Assembly (NCBI RefSeq): GCF_026151205.1
Contig: NW_026971808.1
Location: 1 to 42,975, forward strand
DNA from: Bolinopsis microptera
Taxonomy: Eukaryota; Ctenophora; Tentaculata; Lobata; Bolinopsidae
Length of the DNA stretch: 42,975 bases
Direction: 5' to 3'
Shown: positions 9,806 to 19,949 of the stretch, in pieces
How the letters are laid out: every line of letters starts with the position of its first letter
Numbering within the stretch: the stretch's first letter is position 1
Position numbers and translations under genes: made by a program
The notes under the pieces: model-generated
What the model was told of the DNA's origin: nothing
Database searches by the model: none
The model's input: the letters and a program-made list of their open reading frames with translations, nothing else

Positions 9806-10169
9806 CTGGATAATTCAATTAGTTTAATACAGATTCCGATTAAGGGAGATGTTGATCATTGACTTTAAATGATGAAGTGATTCCAAGGCTTCATCATTAT
9901 GATAAACATTGTAAGCATGTGACTGAAAATGTACAATGAAAGCCACAATCAGTTCGGTTACAATTTATAGTGTATATATGTGGTTTTTAAAAAAAGGTTG
10001 TGGAACGGTCACAGCTTTGGCCCTCTAATTATTACCCCTTACTACCGCAAATAAACATAAGTAGCTATGAGTTAGGGGTTATGTCAGTGTTACAGTAAGG
10101 TTACAATTAAAAGTTAATTTTGGGGACGGGGGCTGGGATCACGATTATACTTAAATAATAGTTACTTAC

Positions 10170-10312
10170 CAAGATTCACTCGCGTGGGAGAATTTTTTTA
10201 AGGTAAACTGTCACCGATGTACTGTTCCTTGATCTCCTCTATCCCTTTCTCCGATATCCAGGTCAGCCTTATTTCCGTTCTTTTCAGCCACCAAGATTGG
10301 TAATCATCCTCA
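10170..10312 (-). CDS. Ig-like domain middle exon, one in-frame stop
   Basis: An acceptor at CGCGTCAG and a strong donor (CTTG/GTAAGT) bound 143 bp. The frame reads EDDYQSWWLKRTEIRLTW, then ISEKGIEEIKEQYIGDSLP, a TAA at 10198-10200, and KNSPTRVNLG up to the donor. The Trp of RLTW lies 34 residues before the Cys of the next exon, a plausible C-to-F strand spacing for an Ig fold. The stop sits beside a seven-base run, so a sequencing indel or a real pseudogene are both possible. The expected upstream Cys is missing in this frame; another frame over the same bases reads ILVAEKNGNKADL, which looks more Ig-like, suggesting a second indel. Confidence 0.45.
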
Positions 10313-10680
10313 CTGACGCGTGCTGACATCCCTCAATATCGTAATAACGGATTATAGTACTGAAACGGTATCTCCCAGTCGATAATAACTGTAATCTTAA
10401 CTACTAAATATAATTTAATATTATTAGTATTTCGTTACAGTTAGTATTGTGATCAGATTTATAGTTCCATCGGGTTCCTGCTCTGTTGACTGTCGAAATA
10501 TTTGAGGAGAAGCTTTAGGGATAGAGAAAAATGGATTTTTAAATTTCGAACTGACAAACTCTTTTGTATCATGGACATTATTTATGATTTTTAACAACAA
10601 TACTATTTCACGTTAACCGCCTTATCATAACCAGACTCTATATGATTTCTCGCGCATAAACTTATGAGTAAAGTGCTCAC

Positions 10681-10932
10681 CTGATTAGGGTTAAAGATAT
10701 TGTGAACCTACACGACTGGTTTTCTTTAATTAATGCAAACCACTCAATAGTCCAGCCAACCACTTTTAGTTTTATCGTTTTAAGTCCTGGGTGGTGTACA
10801 CTGGCCCTTTGTCGTTTCTCGCGCATGTTCCATGTTTGCCATTTACTGTAGTGTTCCTCATGATGCAAACTCGCACGTCCGCAAGTGCTGCCAATCAATG
10901 TTGGTAATTAACCAGGCGTGTGCGTCGTGGTC
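10681..10932 (-). CDS. Candidate internal exon with a frame break
   Basis: This 252-bp interval has the best splice sites in the window: TTCTTTTTTCCAG before 10932 and AATCAG/GTGAGC at 10681. Its 5' part reads DHDAHAWLITNIDWQHLRTC before a TGA at codon 25. From about base 60 another frame takes over (HHEEHYSKWQTWNMREKRQ, later KLKVVGWTIEWFALIKENQ) and stays open to the donor in phase 2. Joined to the next exon it gives AG+T, keeping that exon's frame. FTISLTLISEDDY across the junction resembles the E-F region of an Ig V-type fold. One indel would explain the break. Confidence 0.45.
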
Positions 10933-10990
10933 CTGGAAAAAAGAATTAGTCGTGAAATTTTAATTTAATATAAGTTAATTTGTTTATCAT

Positions 10991-11245
10991 AGTCAGATAA
11001 TTTACTGTATTCTTCTGATGTTACATTGCGTGGAAACTGATCATCGCGTTCATAACGACATTGATCATAAGAAAAATAAAATGTAAGGTCGCTAACAACT
11101 CTTATCAATGACAATATAGAATTAGATAATTTGATGTATTATCTGATGTACAATTATGAAATCTGACCAATGTCATAACGAAATTTATCAGAAGATAAAA
11201 ATGTGTAAGGGTTGCTAACATCTCTGTATCAATATAGATAAGAAA
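10991..11245. repeat. Diverged tandem duplication, period about 129 bp
   Basis: Two adjacent units share ordered words: AGATAATTT, TCTGATGT, CATAACGA, ATCA.AAGA.AAAAA.TGT, AAGG.TCGCTAACA or GGGTTGCTAACA, and ATCAAT..ATATAGA. The first unit starts about 10991 and the second about 11120. They differ by many substitutions and small indels, so the duplication is old. It lies in the presumed intron or flank upstream of the minus-strand exons. Confidence 0.75.
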
Positions 11246-11313
11246 TGGCTCGTTGTGATCGGGAAATCTTCTTTTTAAATTACTTGCCTTCAGTTCGATG
11301 AATTCTGATTTAC

Positions 11314-11526
11314 ATGGATAATCGTATCGCTGTGCGACTAATTTCCAATTTTCCAGTTGAAGTAGGAGATAGGGTAACCTCGTGGCACATGCCCAAAGGT
11401 GCCTACAGTATCCTCCTGAATTCCACCAACCTACGTTTCGCCAATTTCGTCAGTTTTATAATGGGTGCGCTAAGAAGAAATGTTTTGGAACTTTGTGTGT
11501 TATGTTTGGCAACCACCCCCTATTGA
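11314..11526 (+). CDS. ORF of 70 codons, product unknown
   Basis: An ATG frame reads MDNRIAVRLISNFPVEVGDR, then VTSWHMPKGAYSILLNST, ending TGA. The opening VEVGDRVTSW pattern resembles the start of an Ig or beta-sandwich domain, but no matching Cys or Trp spacing follows. A possible acceptor (ATTTTCCAG) occurs inside it at about 11357. The length is not significant by itself. Confidence 0.25.
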   Translation: MDNRIAVRLISNFPVEVGDRVTSWHMPKGAYSILLNSTNLRFANFVSFIMGALRRNVLELCVLCLATTPY

Positions 11527-11759
11527 GTTATCCTTTTGAGTAAGTATAGGCATCAAAACCTTCTTTGACACGTTATAAATCTGGGGAGACGCAGGTGAGG
11601 AAATCAACAAATAATTCAGTATAAGTATTTTTTTCAGTGAAAAGTGAACGTTTTGACTTCTTTTGAGGCTCACTTGGATGTCAAGTATTAATTTTTTTAC
11701 TGGAAGCCCTGGTTTTGATTGTTATACTCGCAAGGTTTCAATATTAAAATTTAGATTAA

Positions 11760-12080
11760 TTAGAAAGTAAATAAAAAACGCTTTAACACGTTTCGCATCA
11801 TTATTCTTCGATTCTCCAAATCGGCCGAAACCGATTCGGGCTGGAGGCAGCAGATATTATTTAATACTTGATCACTTTTAGCCTCAACTAAAAATCGCTG
11901 CCTGTTCCCTAATACCAACATTCCTCCTGATAAGAATAAGGGTGTGGCACGCTTTTCCTTGGGAGAAAAAGAGCTCCCTGCGGTTTTGCTCCTGATATGG
12001 CACTCCTCATTATCCCACTGTCTCGTCCTTGCTGCACATTCAATAATTAGCAAAGTTCCCCTCGTGATCTTTTCAAATAT
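11760..12080 (-). CDS. Open frame of 106 codons, product unknown
   Basis: Open from a TAG just upstream of 12080 to a TAA at 11760-11762, unusually long for this base composition, with balanced codon use. Words include LLIIECAARTRQWDNEECHI, RQRFLVEAKSDQVLNNICC and QPESVSADLENRRIMMRN. There is no ATG near its 5' end (first candidate TTG at 12053), so if real it is an internal exon or part of one. The plus-strand frame at 11944-12153 overlaps and is probably its shadow. No family recognised. Confidence 0.35.
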   Translation of the reverse strand: MFEKITRGTLLIIECAARTRQWDNEECHIRSKTAGSSFSPKEKRATPLFLSGGMLVLGNRQRFLVEAKSDQVLNNICCLQPESVSADLENRRIMMRNVLKRFLFTF

Positions 12081-12716
12081 CTATAGATTGCTTACGGGGA
12101 TAAACGAACATTTCGTTCACTTTGATTCTAGGAACCATTCACTGATAGTCTGAAAATGCCGTTGGGTTGGTTTATAATGTGTAGATGCAACTTCAGTTAT
12201 GTTTTACTAAGAAGAGTTTTCTTGTTTTGTTTATTTATTAGCAGTTTAGGTTACGTACCATTCTATTATTATGGAATGGGGCTTATCGAGAAGATATGCG
12301 CTAATTGAGTGGCTCCATCTTGATTGACATTACACGTATAAAGTATTCCAGACAGATTCGTAGTCGCATCTATGTGGATAGAGAAACGTACCAGTAAACG
12401 TCAAACGGACAGGTGAACTCAATACTATCGAAAAACTGGCACATGGAAGATAGCCTCATCCTCAACGTGCTTTAACATTTTTCGACCTCAAACACCTGAC
12501 TAATGCAGCTCGCCTGGGTTCATCGGAAATAGTTCACTGATGGAAATATTTTGAGCACGATTATTAAAGTTTTGTCCTCGTATTATCAAAATGTTATAAT
12601 ACTAGATTCGGAGACACAGAAAGAGAAGAGAAAAGAAAATCGAATATCTAAGTATCAAGACAGGATTTTTCTTGTAAGAATTATGCAGTGATTGATATAT
12701 AGCTTGATAATTAAAC
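12081..12716. other. No supported gene
   Basis: AT-rich intergenic or intronic sequence. A short plus-strand stretch near 12351-12393 (IRSRIYVDRETYQ after TTCCAGACAG) and a CTGACTAATGCAG acceptor-like site near 12509 were seen but not supported. Confidence 0.35.
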
Positions 12717-12884
12717 TTAAACCAAAAACAAAAGCTGCAGGAAAGCCAGGAACAAAATTATATACTTTTTTGTGGCGCAGGATCCCGCTAAATACTGTTG
12801 TAGGATCTTCCAGTTGAATGAATACATTAGGTAGTAACCTATATCTTCTCTAGCTAATATACTGGAGTGAAATACAAGCTCCAT
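12717..12884 (-). CDS. Small ORF with a hydrophobic C-terminus, uncertain
   Basis: A minus-strand ATG frame of 55 codons. The middle reads LAREDIGYYLMYSFNWKI and the end is strongly hydrophobic (KKYIILFLAFLQLLFLV), as for a tail anchor. The plus strand offers a competing 50-bp exon at 12781-12830, with an acceptor (CTTTTTTGTGGCGCAG) and donor ATTAG/GTAGTA, reading DPAKYCCRIFQLNEY, which fits the Ig D-x-A-x-Y-x-C signature. Neither is more than suggestive. Confidence 0.2.
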   Translation of the reverse strand: MELVFHSSILAREDIGYYLMYSFNWKILQQYLAGSCATKKYIILFLAFLQLLFLV

Positions 12885-13221
12885 CGCCAGTTGTACCCCT
12901 CTTTACCCAGATTTTTGTAATTCTGTCGATAGTTTTGTCCGTAAACCTAAAGATACGGTTGTTATTCCAGGCGAAATAAAACCTTCCTCGTATACTAAAT
13001 ATAAAAACACAAATTGTAACTTATATGGAAAAAACATTCAAAAAAAACAATACATTATTTTTACCACATGTTTAATAAATTAAGACTTAGAAAAGAAACA
13101 TGAAAATCAGCTGATGAATATGTGGACACAGGACATAACCTGTAAAAGATATCTGAAAATCCACAGCAGAAGTCAGAAGAAGTTTCATTGTATTTTAGTA
13201 CCAGCGTTCTCGTACTTTAAT

Positions 13222-13295
13222 CCGGGAGGTTCGGTGGTCTAGTTTACAGTACAGAGGAGCTCATCTACCTTCACAATTGTTCTTCCTTTGGCACT
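13222..13295 (+). other. Possible tRNA-derived (pol III) remnant
   Basis: GGTGGTCTAGT at 13233-13243 is identical to the D-arm/A-box core typical of eukaryotic tRNA-Glu. A B-box-like GTTCTTCC follows at 13279-13286, about 45 bp later, the normal spacing. The B box lacks the RA core and no acceptor stem is visible, so this is a decayed SINE head at most. Confidence 0.2.
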
Positions 13296-13400
13296 CTCGA
13301 GTGAAGAAAAACCGGCTCCCATCGGCTCTGAGTGGATTTTGAATAGGGACATATGTTATCTCACGTACATTAATATTTTATAATTAATATTTATGTTATA

Positions 13401-13450
13401 TTGTTTATTTGTTTGTTTTGTTTGTTTGTTTGGTTTGTTTGTTTTTGTTT
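13401..13450. repeat. (TTTG)n microsatellite
   Basis: About eleven TTTG units with a few length errors. It could serve as a pyrimidine-rich tract for the acceptor-like site at 13480-13481. Confidence 0.9.
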
Positions 13451-13481
13451 GAGGAAGGTAACTACTTTACTCGGTACTTAG

Positions 13482-13631
13482 CTTAAGGAGGCTAGGTGCC
13501 ACACCATTACTGGGAATATTTACACAGTTGGCATGAAGCGCAGCCTGGAAGACACGGCTGAGGTGCTGAAAAATATATCAGTTTCAGTTTTAAATTTCAG
13601 TTTCAGTTTCAGTTTCGCTCACGCTGTGTGA
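13482..13631 (+). CDS. Coding-like frame after an acceptor site, unknown
   Basis: After GGTACTTAG the frame is open for 49 codons (LKEARCHTITGNIYTVGMKR, then SLEDTAEVLKN), finishing in a TTTCAG repeat and a TGA at 13629-13631. A weak donor (GAG/GTGCTG) lies at 13563 in phase 0, but the next exon at 13701 needs phase 2, so the two do not join as drawn. It could be an exon of that gene with an error or an unseen intervening exon. Confidence 0.3.
   Translation, partial: LKEARCHTITGNIYTVGMKRSLEDTAEVLKNISVSVLNFSFSFSFAHAV
13579..13616. repeat. (TTTCAG)n short repeat
   Basis: Five copies of TTTCAG with one interruption (TTTTAAA). Each copy is itself a splice-acceptor-like motif. Confidence 0.85.
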
Positions 13632-13700
13632 TTTCGCAATGCCATCGGCCATCGAGGCGAAGAAATATTGTATCAAAAGGATGATTTATAGTTAGTATAG

Positions 13701-13904
13701 GAAACTTACCATCTTTGGACAAAATGGCCCAGAGCAATACTTTTATTCAAGAGCCATCCAGCAGCAAATTCATGATACCATTTTTGTGAATATATTACCG
13801 AGATACAAGAACAGTATACATGAGATAAGAATCTTGACTCTAGTCCATAAAGAACTTCGGCACGCCAGAGGGCCCACGGAACCTATAGGAGAACCGAACG
13901 CCAA
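13701..13904 (+). CDS. Candidate internal exon, 67 codons, product unknown
   Basis: The acceptor TTAGTATAG precedes 13701 and CCAA/GTATAT follows 13904. After one base completing a codon the frame is open for 67 codons: KLTIFGQNGPEQYFYSRAIQ, then QQIHDTIFVNILPRYKNSI, then HEIRILTLVHKELRHARG and PTEPIGEPNAK. It has balanced composition, no low complexity, and ends in phase 2. The next candidate exon begins with exactly the one base needed. It contains no ATG. I cannot name the family; the amphipathic, helix-rich sequence suggests an intracellular protein (inference). Confidence 0.55.
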
Positions 13905-14010
13905 GTATATATAAAGTCTGAGTATGTTACCATTATGATTTGGTTGCCAGGTGTGAGGAGCGCACGCAGCTTCTAAGTAGCGTTTTTCTGACTATACTAT
14001 GGTAATGAAG

Positions 14011-14212
14011 ACGAATTGGTATTGTGTCTGCCTGGAGTGATGAATATTACGTTAGAGCTACTCAGCCTATGTTTGGAGCGCTGCTTAGTGATACCATTTA
14101 TAGTGTTGTCGAGAAGCACCTAAGAAAGTGTATCACTAAAAAAACAGCGCATCCACCCAATTCCAACTTAGACCTACTATATTATATCCGTCCAGTACTT
14201 ACACAAACAAAG
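14011..14212 (+). CDS. Candidate internal exon, 67 codons, product unknown
   Basis: It follows a 106-bp intron with a CTGAC branch-like site near 13988 and a less usual AAG acceptor. One base completes the codon from 13904, then the frame reads RIGIVSAWSDEYYVRATQPM, FGALLSDTIYSVVEKHLRK and PNSNLDLLYYIRPVLTQTK, ending at AAAG/GTGTGA in phase 0. The phase match across the intron and the protein-like composition are the main support. An in-frame TGA sits just upstream, so it cannot be one unspliced ORF with the previous exon. Confidence 0.55.
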
Positions 14213-14282
14213 GTGTGAACGGTATTACGCACCCCTCAAAAGCAGGAAGGTGTAACATGATTCTTTTGACTTTTACTTTTAG

Positions 14283-14306
14283 GGGCCAACAATTACATTA
14301 ATATAA
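14283..14306 (+). CDS. Candidate short terminal exon (alternative)
   Basis: A very strong acceptor (CTTTTGACTTTTACTTTTAG) joins the preceding exon in phase 0 and gives GPTITLI then TAA. It competes with the exon at 14363: use of this one would end the protein early. The acceptor is better than that of its rival, but the coding stretch is minimal. Confidence 0.35.
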   Translation, partial: GPTITLI

Positions 14307-14362
14307 ATAATATATCATCATGAGCTGATCATGGCACACTGACCAGTATATTTTGTGGGCAG

Positions 14363-14449
14363 GTCCAGCCTTGCGCTGAAATCATTCAAGAAATGGTTCC
14401 AGAAGCTTTCATGACTCTGACTTCTCTCCCAATTGCAATGTTTTTTTGA
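14363..14449 (+). CDS. Candidate 3' exon, 28 codons (alternative)
   Basis: The acceptor TATATTTTGTGGGCAG joins 14212 in phase 0, giving VQPCAEIIQEMVPEAFMTLT then SLPIAMFF and TGA at 14447-14449. The last codons are in a T run (TTTTTTT), so the stop could come from a run-length error and the exon may continue. It is clearly protein-like and longer than the alternative exon at 14283. Confidence 0.4.
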   Translation, partial: VQPCAEIIQEMVPEAFMTLTSLPIAMFF

Positions 14450-16184
14450 TCATCCATAATAATCCAATATTCTCGAGCCCAACCTTGTTGAAATTGAATG
14501 GAAGTAATTTTTCAATGTCTTGCCAACGAAGGTGGAAACAAAAATATTTGAGTCTGGTTGGTTTTTGCTATTTTTTTTTGGCCTTAAACGATATTAGATA
14601 CCTTCTTTCTGCGATGACCATTCTTTGAAGTCTGTCGAATTGTTGACTAGAAAGAGGTGCATGGTCATAGAACTACACCATAAACCGCAACTTAAAATAA
14701 AAACAATGATTGTATTATATAATGCTCTGTTATAGATTTTATATGAGAAACATTACCATTTTAAATTGAAGGGGTGTATTTTGGAAGAATGTTTATAAAG
14801 TTATAACTAGGCAAATAGGTACAAATTGGTACAATTTCCGTACAATGCCGACCAACTTTTTAGATGCCTATTTAGAGGGCTATTTAGAGTTTGTGTTTGG
14901 TATCATCAGGTTCAAGTTACTGCCAAAAAATGTTTTGGCAAAATTTGGACTATTTTTACTGAAGCTATCTAAACAATATAGTTTTTACAGTTTTTAAAAC
15001 CACTAACCACGTGTTAATTAATCTATTTTAACACCTTATAAAAGTCGTTTTTTGCATAATATGGAAAATTTTAAAGACTTTTATAGTTTTTATGTAACCA
15101 TAATCTATAAATCTTTAATTATAATCCGCTCTTTGAATTCTTACACCGGCAAAAAAAAAAATCCCTAGGAACCGTTTAAACCGGCAAACAAATATCCAAA
15201 GATCGGCTACTATGAAAACGAGAAACTACATGATAATTAAAGTATAAGAGAATAATCGATTGAAGATTGGAAGATAATAAAATGGGAGCCTTTATGACTT
15301 TGTTACAGCGTGTTTTAGTTCGTAGGTTGGTTATCGTATTTTTTTTGACGCTGATAATTTCCGAAACAACGACATGTAAAAACAAAGGGGGATTAATTGT
15401 CTAGCCTTTGAATTCCGGAAAAGAATCACATGGAATGACTGGAACCTCATAAAACTGTTGCCTTTTGAAGGGTTGGAACTGAAAGTTGAAGTTTTTAGGG
15501 GAAACAGGGTAGGGTTATGCCTGTAAGAAAAAAATAGGGTTAATGCCAGTAAAGAAAAATAATGAAATTCTGTTTTAGCGCATAAACAATTTTAATAAAC
15601 CACAAACCATGCAAAAGAAGGGTTTTTACATTTTAGAATTTAGTTGGTAAAATATAAGGAATCCTTATGGACAGGGAATTTCCAAGTTTTAATACCATTT
15701 TGCTTATGATGGTACACATATCCAGTTGATCTTTGGGTAACGGTTGAAAATTTTAAAGCCCTGATAATAAAATAATTATAAGTATTACTAATAAGAAATT
15801 GATGTATGCAAGCTACGTAAATAACGTATATACGTTAAAATTTAAGTTTTGGGGAAAATCGGTATATAAATTTTCCCATTATTATCCTGTGGTCATGCAG
15901 AAAAAACCGTCCGGCTTCCAACCTTACCAGCAAAAAGAATAATCTGCCCATTGCCGGAAGAATTTGAATTTTGAAAGCAAAAATGAAATAGTACAGAAAA
16001 AATACCATAATTCCAAATTTTAGAAAAATGTTTTTTTAGAATTGGAAATATACTTAGTAATACCTGGAATAAATTTTTTTAAATAAGGAATGAACAGACC
16101 AACAAGAGGACGCTGGCCCTTTAACATAAACTTGTCCGATTTTCCAAGATTAAAATAACACTCCGACTTGGAAAAACTGGCCCT
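14450..16184. other. AT-rich flank passing into low-quality sequence
   Basis: No supported gene on either strand. From about 14900 the homopolymer texture of an uncorrected consensus increases. The frames at 14446-14628 and 15176-15385 have no motif or splice context. Confidence 0.45.
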
Positions 16185-16520
16185 CTGCTCCTGCACTTTA
16201 TACTGCCACCTGCACTGGTAAAACTTGTACTCAAACCTAGTTGGCCAACTTATGCTGCAGCTGTATTTTAATACTGCTTACCTGGCAAACTGTTAAAAAA
16301 CTTAATACTGGGCAACCCTGGCCAAATACTGCCCACACTTAATAACTGCACCTGCACTGCAAAACTTATAACTGGGCATACCCTGGCCTGCCCTGCACCT
16401 TATTGTAATACTGCACACCCTAGTTGGGCCCAACTTTTTTACTTGCAACCTGCAATTTTATCTGCACCTGGCTACTGCTTACTTTTTTACTGGCACTAGT
16501 GCAACTTTATACCGCAACCT
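16185..16520. repeat. Degenerate CTGCAC/ACTTATACTG tandem repeat
   Basis: Words such as ACTGCACCTGCAC, AACTTATAACTGGGCA, AATACTGCAC and CCTGCACTGCAAAACTT recur over about 335 bp with variable spacing of roughly 20-35 bp. Many CTGC/GCAC words and near-regular ACTT blocks suggest a short-unit satellite or expanded microsatellite blurred by consensus error. Confidence 0.65.
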
Positions 16521-19321
16521 GAGTAAAAACACTCCACCATGTTCCCCCACTCCCATTATTTTAATATAATCGAGCCCCGTGCATTAGGTCAAACAGGAGG
16601 ACAATCGCCTTAAAGTCCCTTAACCTCCCTGTTAACTACAATGGATGCAATATTTTTTAGAATCGATTCAATTTTTAAAACTTTTTAAAGCAGTCCCTTA
16701 TGGTTCCTTGTCCATTCCGAAAGCGCAACAAACTATCCCCGGGCTAAAACCATTCGATATCATAAAAACTTATGTTACTCCCCCCTAATCACGGTTAGGG
16801 GTAAAGACAAAAACTGGTTTTTTTTCTTTAGAAACCCTATGTTCCCCAAGCCGACAGCGTCCCCGAATAGGATGGAAATTCCATCACAGTTAGTCCACCC
16901 AAAACGCTGTTGGGAAGAATCATCGCCCCCAGTTTTTTTTCCTCAAATCCCCTATTCCCCTTCATCCACGCATCAAACAATCCAGATAAAAAAAAGCGGG
17001 TTTGAAAACGAACTAATTTAAAAGTAAATCGAATATTTACCCACATACTTAAAAAATTGCGGCGCCAAGCAAATGTCCCCACCGTGGTCTGAATGTCCCC
17101 CAACGTGGGGTCGATATCAATGCTGCCAAAGTTTGACAACTTCTAAATTTTTGCTACAATTCCCCCCTATGACGAGTCCCCCCCCCACGCCTTTATCAAC
17201 CTAAATTGTTTACTTCTCCCTCCTTATATCAATATAATCACTCTTTCCAGAGGTTGGGAAAATGTTAGTCCGTGGGACATCCGAGACCCCTCCCATTTGT
17301 TTTTGGCCTAAATGGACTGTGCTACTAATGGGACACTTGCCCGCTCAACGATCCAATGCTAAACTGTTGAAAACAAGGCCCCCCCTTGAGGAAGCTGGTT
17401 GGGGGGCTTGGTGGCAACTTAAAGGGTAAAAAGCCTTTGTTATTACCCTCATTTTCCATTTGAAAATCCCTAAGCTTGAAGCCTGGACCTGGGCTTTTTT
17501 ATATAAATTTTCTGAAATTTTGGTTTGCAATCCTGCCTTTTGTGTGCCATTCTTCGGTTGTAACAATAAAAATGTTAAGAACTCGAGGTTTTTTTAAAAA
17601 AATTAGTTTTTTTTGGAAACCGTTTTTTTGTATAATTATTAAACGAAAAAATATTTAACATTTTTAAAAGTTTTAGATCCCCCCAAAAAGAAAAATATAT
17701 TATACCTCCTTTTGCCAGTAAGAATAAAATACAAACATCCGCGTTTCCTAGCCAGTAATAACCAAACCTACAATAAGCCAAATCGCAAAAAACACGCCAA
17801 AATAACAAAAACAAACAAATCCCAAAATCCCAATTTTTATTCCGCTTTGAAAGTCCCCTTTATTATACCTATCACCTATCTCCACTTAACCAACGTCCTA
17901 TAACAAAATATTTTCAACTAGCTAAGCAGTTTTTTCCGGTAGGACCAACTTCTAAATTGTCGCTTTTCACGTTTTTTTTATCAACAAATCCCAAACTGGA
18001 GAAAAACAAACAATTCCCTTTGAAACTTCCCTTAAACCCAAAGAATTTTCGTCTCTGATTATCTATTTGTTTATACCTTTTATCACTTTTCACCAGGCAA
18101 GATAGGTTTACACTTCCAAGAATGTTAGAATTCAAAAAGTCCCCCGGACTGGGGGCCCCGTGGTCCCAGAAGTCCCCCCCTAAGACTGGTTCCCCTTACT
18201 ACCCACTAAATACCGGGAACTATTAAGGAACTTTTTCCCGCATGGATTGCCAAACCAAACACTCGGTGGCTGTCCGCCGGAACTTATTCCTGGAAAGAGA
18301 AAGGGATTTATTGAGGAGGTTGGTGAGGGGATTTGGTGAGGGGGGTTGTTTGGTGGGATGGATTTGGGGTTGAGGGGTTTCACCCCCCCCTAAATACCTG
18401 TTTCAAATTTCTTGCACCCCCCAGAATAAAAAACCAATCCCAAGTATTGTTTTTTTTTCCCCTTTGATTTTGAACTTTATGATAAGTTTAACAAGTATGA
18501 GTATCATTTTTCATAGCAGAAGGTTTTAAAAGATAATTGCCCATTAAAAAACGGGAAATTTTTTACCATTTGAAAAAAAAAGTCAAGGGCCCTGGTGTTT
18601 GCCCACTTACCTCCCGATGATGGCTTTTGAATCGAGAAAAACTGAGGCTGGGTTTTCGTGGCCCTTTTTTTGGGCTTTGAAAGTGGGGAAAATCGGGGAA
18701 AACATAAGGACGGTCCCTGATTTAAGGCCTGACTGCCACCTTGAAGGTTATTAAGTGTTAATCAGGGGAAACTAAATTATTTGAAGTCCCAGTAGTTTCA
18801 AGAAACCTTTGAAAACTAATCCCAACCACAATTAAATTTCCCCCCACTATTCGCTCACTTCGAAACATATTTAACAAAAGAAATGATTACAGCAGAAATT
18901 ATGTAGTTAATTAGCCGGGAAGAACGATGGAAAAACAAATTCCATAAAGCCTGGGATTAAAGAAAAAAACCGTGAAAAAACCTATTCCCCGGATAACTAT
19001 ACTTGGTAAAAATCTTTTTGGGAAGAGCTGGAGTGAGGTGCTGCCAACAACAGGTTTGTACCCCTCCCTCTGGTACCCCCCAGGCGGCCGTGGGTTTAGT
19101 GAAAAAGGTGGGGGTAAACTTCCCAAACCTCAACAATCGCAAAAACTTTTCCCTTCCTGGGGAAAAACATTAAGGTTCCATTTTTTACAGTGATGAAAGA
19201 TTAAAAGTACTAGGACGGGGCCCGTTTAAATACCCGGACCCCTTAATCTAGCTTTGATTTAGAGGTTTAGCCCCCCACCTCGTGGGGTTTTAGATTCCCT
19301 CTAGGATCAGACTACCCATGT
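16521..19321. other. Low-quality sequence, no supported gene
   Basis: Long runs of C, G, A and T dominate. Small frames on both strands (for example 16837-17139 minus, 17575-17814 minus, 18911-19193 both strands) show no motif or splice support. A GGTTGGTGAGGGG-type G/T-rich patch lies at 18315-18380. Confidence 0.5.
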
Positions 19322-19573
19322 TTAAAGATAAGTTAGCACAAGTTTAACAAGTCCGGCGTGAACACAACTCGTTTTCGGAACCCAAGGACTCAAATCCATG
19401 AAACATACCCCCCTTGAAAGTTCTCCCAACGTTATTCCCCAGTAAAACCCCGCTTGTTTTTGCTGCTTAGAAATATTAATATCAAACATAATCGAATCCC
19501 ACAATTCCCCCCCCTCCCATGCCGAGGGAAAAAGGGGTAGATCGGTAAAAACCCAAAGGGGTAATGTAGTCAC
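19322..19573 (-). CDS. ORF of 83 codons, weak support
   Basis: The minus frame has a mixed composition with words such as WDSIMFDINISKQQKQAGFYWG cut here to WDSIMFDINISKQQKQAG, then WVPKTSCVHAGLVKLVLTYL. It is protein-like but lies in inflated sequence where frames are unreliable. No start or splice context. Unknown product. Confidence 0.2.
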   Translation of the reverse strand: MTTLPLWVFTDLPLFPSAWEGGELWDSIMFDINISKQQKQAGFYWGITLGELSRGVCFMDLSPWVPKTSCVHAGLVKLVLTYL

Positions 19574-19949
19574 TCTAAAGGTTCCCTAGGTGTGGCTTCC
19601 CGCTCCTCCCTAAACAGAAAATGGGGACCCCATCCTGAGGGTTTTGGCAAAAAAACCGAGGTAGCCTCCAGGCCCTCCGGACCAAATCACCTGGCCCCCA
19701 AAAGCAACCACCATGGGCCCAGTGGAGGCAGTTGATCAAAGCGATATTTTAAAAACTTACGAACAGCTCCCCCGTCCAATCCTATCTCATGTGAGTTGAA
19801 AATCACGCTGTTAGACCCAGCTTTTGACCGCTGGTGTGTTTACATTTTGGTCCACTAAACCTCTTTCCCAAGCCCTACCATCAAATCTCAACAATGGGAA
19901 TCCATATTTAAAAAATTATTATATTTTTGGTTAAGCAAATTTTTTTTTT

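Noticed and set aside
10218-10300. Minus frame ILVAEKNGNKADLD resembling a small-GTPase NKxD motif
   Set aside because: The frame closes by stops on both sides, and the alternative frame continues across splice sites into the Ig-like exon.
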